NCBI GenBank assembly: GCA_003605175.1
Contig: QWDA01000009.1
Coordinates: 124,001 to 188,000 of the forward strand
DNA length: 64,000 nucleotides
Source: Paracoccaceae bacterium
GTDB taxonomy: Bacteria > Pseudomonadota > Alphaproteobacteria > Rhodobacterales > Rhodobacteraceae
Direction of reading: 5' to 3'
Shown: positions 63,723 through 64,000 of the stretch, piece after piece
Layout of the letters: each line of letters begins with the position of its first letter
Position numbering within the stretch: position 1 is the first letter of the stretch
The notes under the pieces: model-generated
Databases searched by the model: none
Told to the model about the DNA's origin: nothing
The model's input: only the letters and a program-made list of their open reading frames with translations
Position numbers and translations under genes: made by a program

Positions 63723-64000
63723 ATGACGGATGCTGGAGCCAAACGCCGACGCACCGGGGGACGGGCCGGCCATGCCGACCGCCGCGGCGGTGCCGTGATC
63801 GAGCAGATGCCGTGGCGTCTGCCGGTCAATATCGACCGCCCGACCGAGCCCCTCGGGGAGGAAGGCGTGGCCGCGATCCACGACACGGCGATGCGGATCC
63901 TCGAGGAAATCGGCATCGAATTCCTGAACGACGAGGCGCTGGCGCTGTTCCGCGAGGCCGGCTGCACCATCGAGGGTATCAATGTCCGGATGGGCCGTGA
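63723..64000 (+). CDS. Trimethylamine methyltransferase family (MttB-like), 3' end outside window
   Basis: From ATG 63723 (GGGGGAAG upstream) the frame stays open to the window end (about 92 codons). After a basic, Arg-rich N terminus the sequence reads MPWRLPVNIDRPTEPLGEEG, then AIHDTAMRILEEIGIEFLN and AGCTIEGINVRMGR, the typical beginning of MttB-family proteins. Family members demethylate quaternary or tertiary amines to a corrinoid protein; many non-archaeal ones lack pyrrolysine. The catalytic region is beyond the window, so the subtype cannot be stated. Confidence 0.85.
   Translation, partial: MTDAGAKRRRTGGRAGHADRRGGAVIEQMPWRLPVNIDRPTEPLGEEGVAAIHDTAMRILEEIGIEFLNDEALALFREAGCTIEGINVRMGR

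Overview
The window is a GC-rich chromosomal segment of an alphaproteobacterium, most likely Rhodobacteraceae (Rhodobacterales). The evidence is a full Rhodobacter-type gene transfer agent (GTA) structural cluster, a pyruvate dehydrogenase E1-beta subunit carrying its own lipoyl domain, an NDUFS4-like complex I subunit, an hsp20-DUF1150 pair, and an NADH-dehydrogenase-like/SelD fusion. No insertion sequence, integrase, CRISPR array or rRNA was seen. One tRNA gene is present, tRNA-Arg(TCT) at 33705-33781.

Layout. 1-14303 (+): GTA genes g1 (cut by the window edge) to g15 plus a DUF2793 gene, mostly joined by start/stop overlaps; these encode terminase, portal, protease, capsid, connectors, tail tube, tape measure, baseplate/hub and fibre-type proteins. 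14333-14674 (-): a DksA/TraR zinc-finger gene broken by an in-frame amber codon. 14754-16707: cysE-cysK. 16805-21168 (-): an AhpD-like gene, then the pyruvate dehydrogenase genes pdhA-pdhB-(DUF5076)-pdhC. 21374-22549 (-): an FtsB-like gene and an ArsR/SRPBCC pair with a palindromic operator over the regulator's start codon. 22683-24698 (+): clpP-clpX. 24752-32189 (-): a nine-gene co-directional run holding a two-TM protein, XpaC-like, TelA-like, a DUF2927 lipoprotein, an SPFH-GYF protein, cytochrome b561, a YdjG-like double zinc ribbon, a PfkB sugar kinase and dtd. 32325-34643: an RluB-type pseudouridine synthase, complex I subunit, tRNA-Arg and proC. 34813-40313 (+): a transmembrane Ser/Thr kinase, a phosphate-binding-protein/OmpA hybrid and a secreted PilJ/PDC sensor-like protein. 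40436-44799 (-): a lower-GC pair (GT10 fucosyltransferase, FkbM methyltransferase), an OpgC acyltransferase and a TauE exporter. 44982-53659 (+): acs, purF, a methyltransferase, an SDR, surE-pcm-nlpD and an EamA transporter. 53785-56055 (-): NUDIX, purK, purE, DUF465. 56219-56869 (+): hsp20-DUF1150 behind a sigma32-like promoter. 57104-62835 (-): MarR, ABC ATPase, FtsX-type permease and NDH-SelD. 62913 to the end (+): a HAD phosphatase and the start of an MttB-family gene.

The two regions that most resemble little-described systems are the XpaC/TelA/SPFH-GYF/zinc-ribbon operon, which joins parts found in two separate Bacillus subtilis operons and looks like an envelope-stress module, and the kinase/PBP-OmpA/PilJ-PDC trio, which looks like a periplasmic sensing set. 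Smaller signals are a 44-bp intergenic repeat in two copies, helically phased heptamers upstream of the PBP-OmpA gene, and a predicted leaderless, self-blocking arsR promoter. All functional calls come from reading translated motifs by eye; no database search was run.
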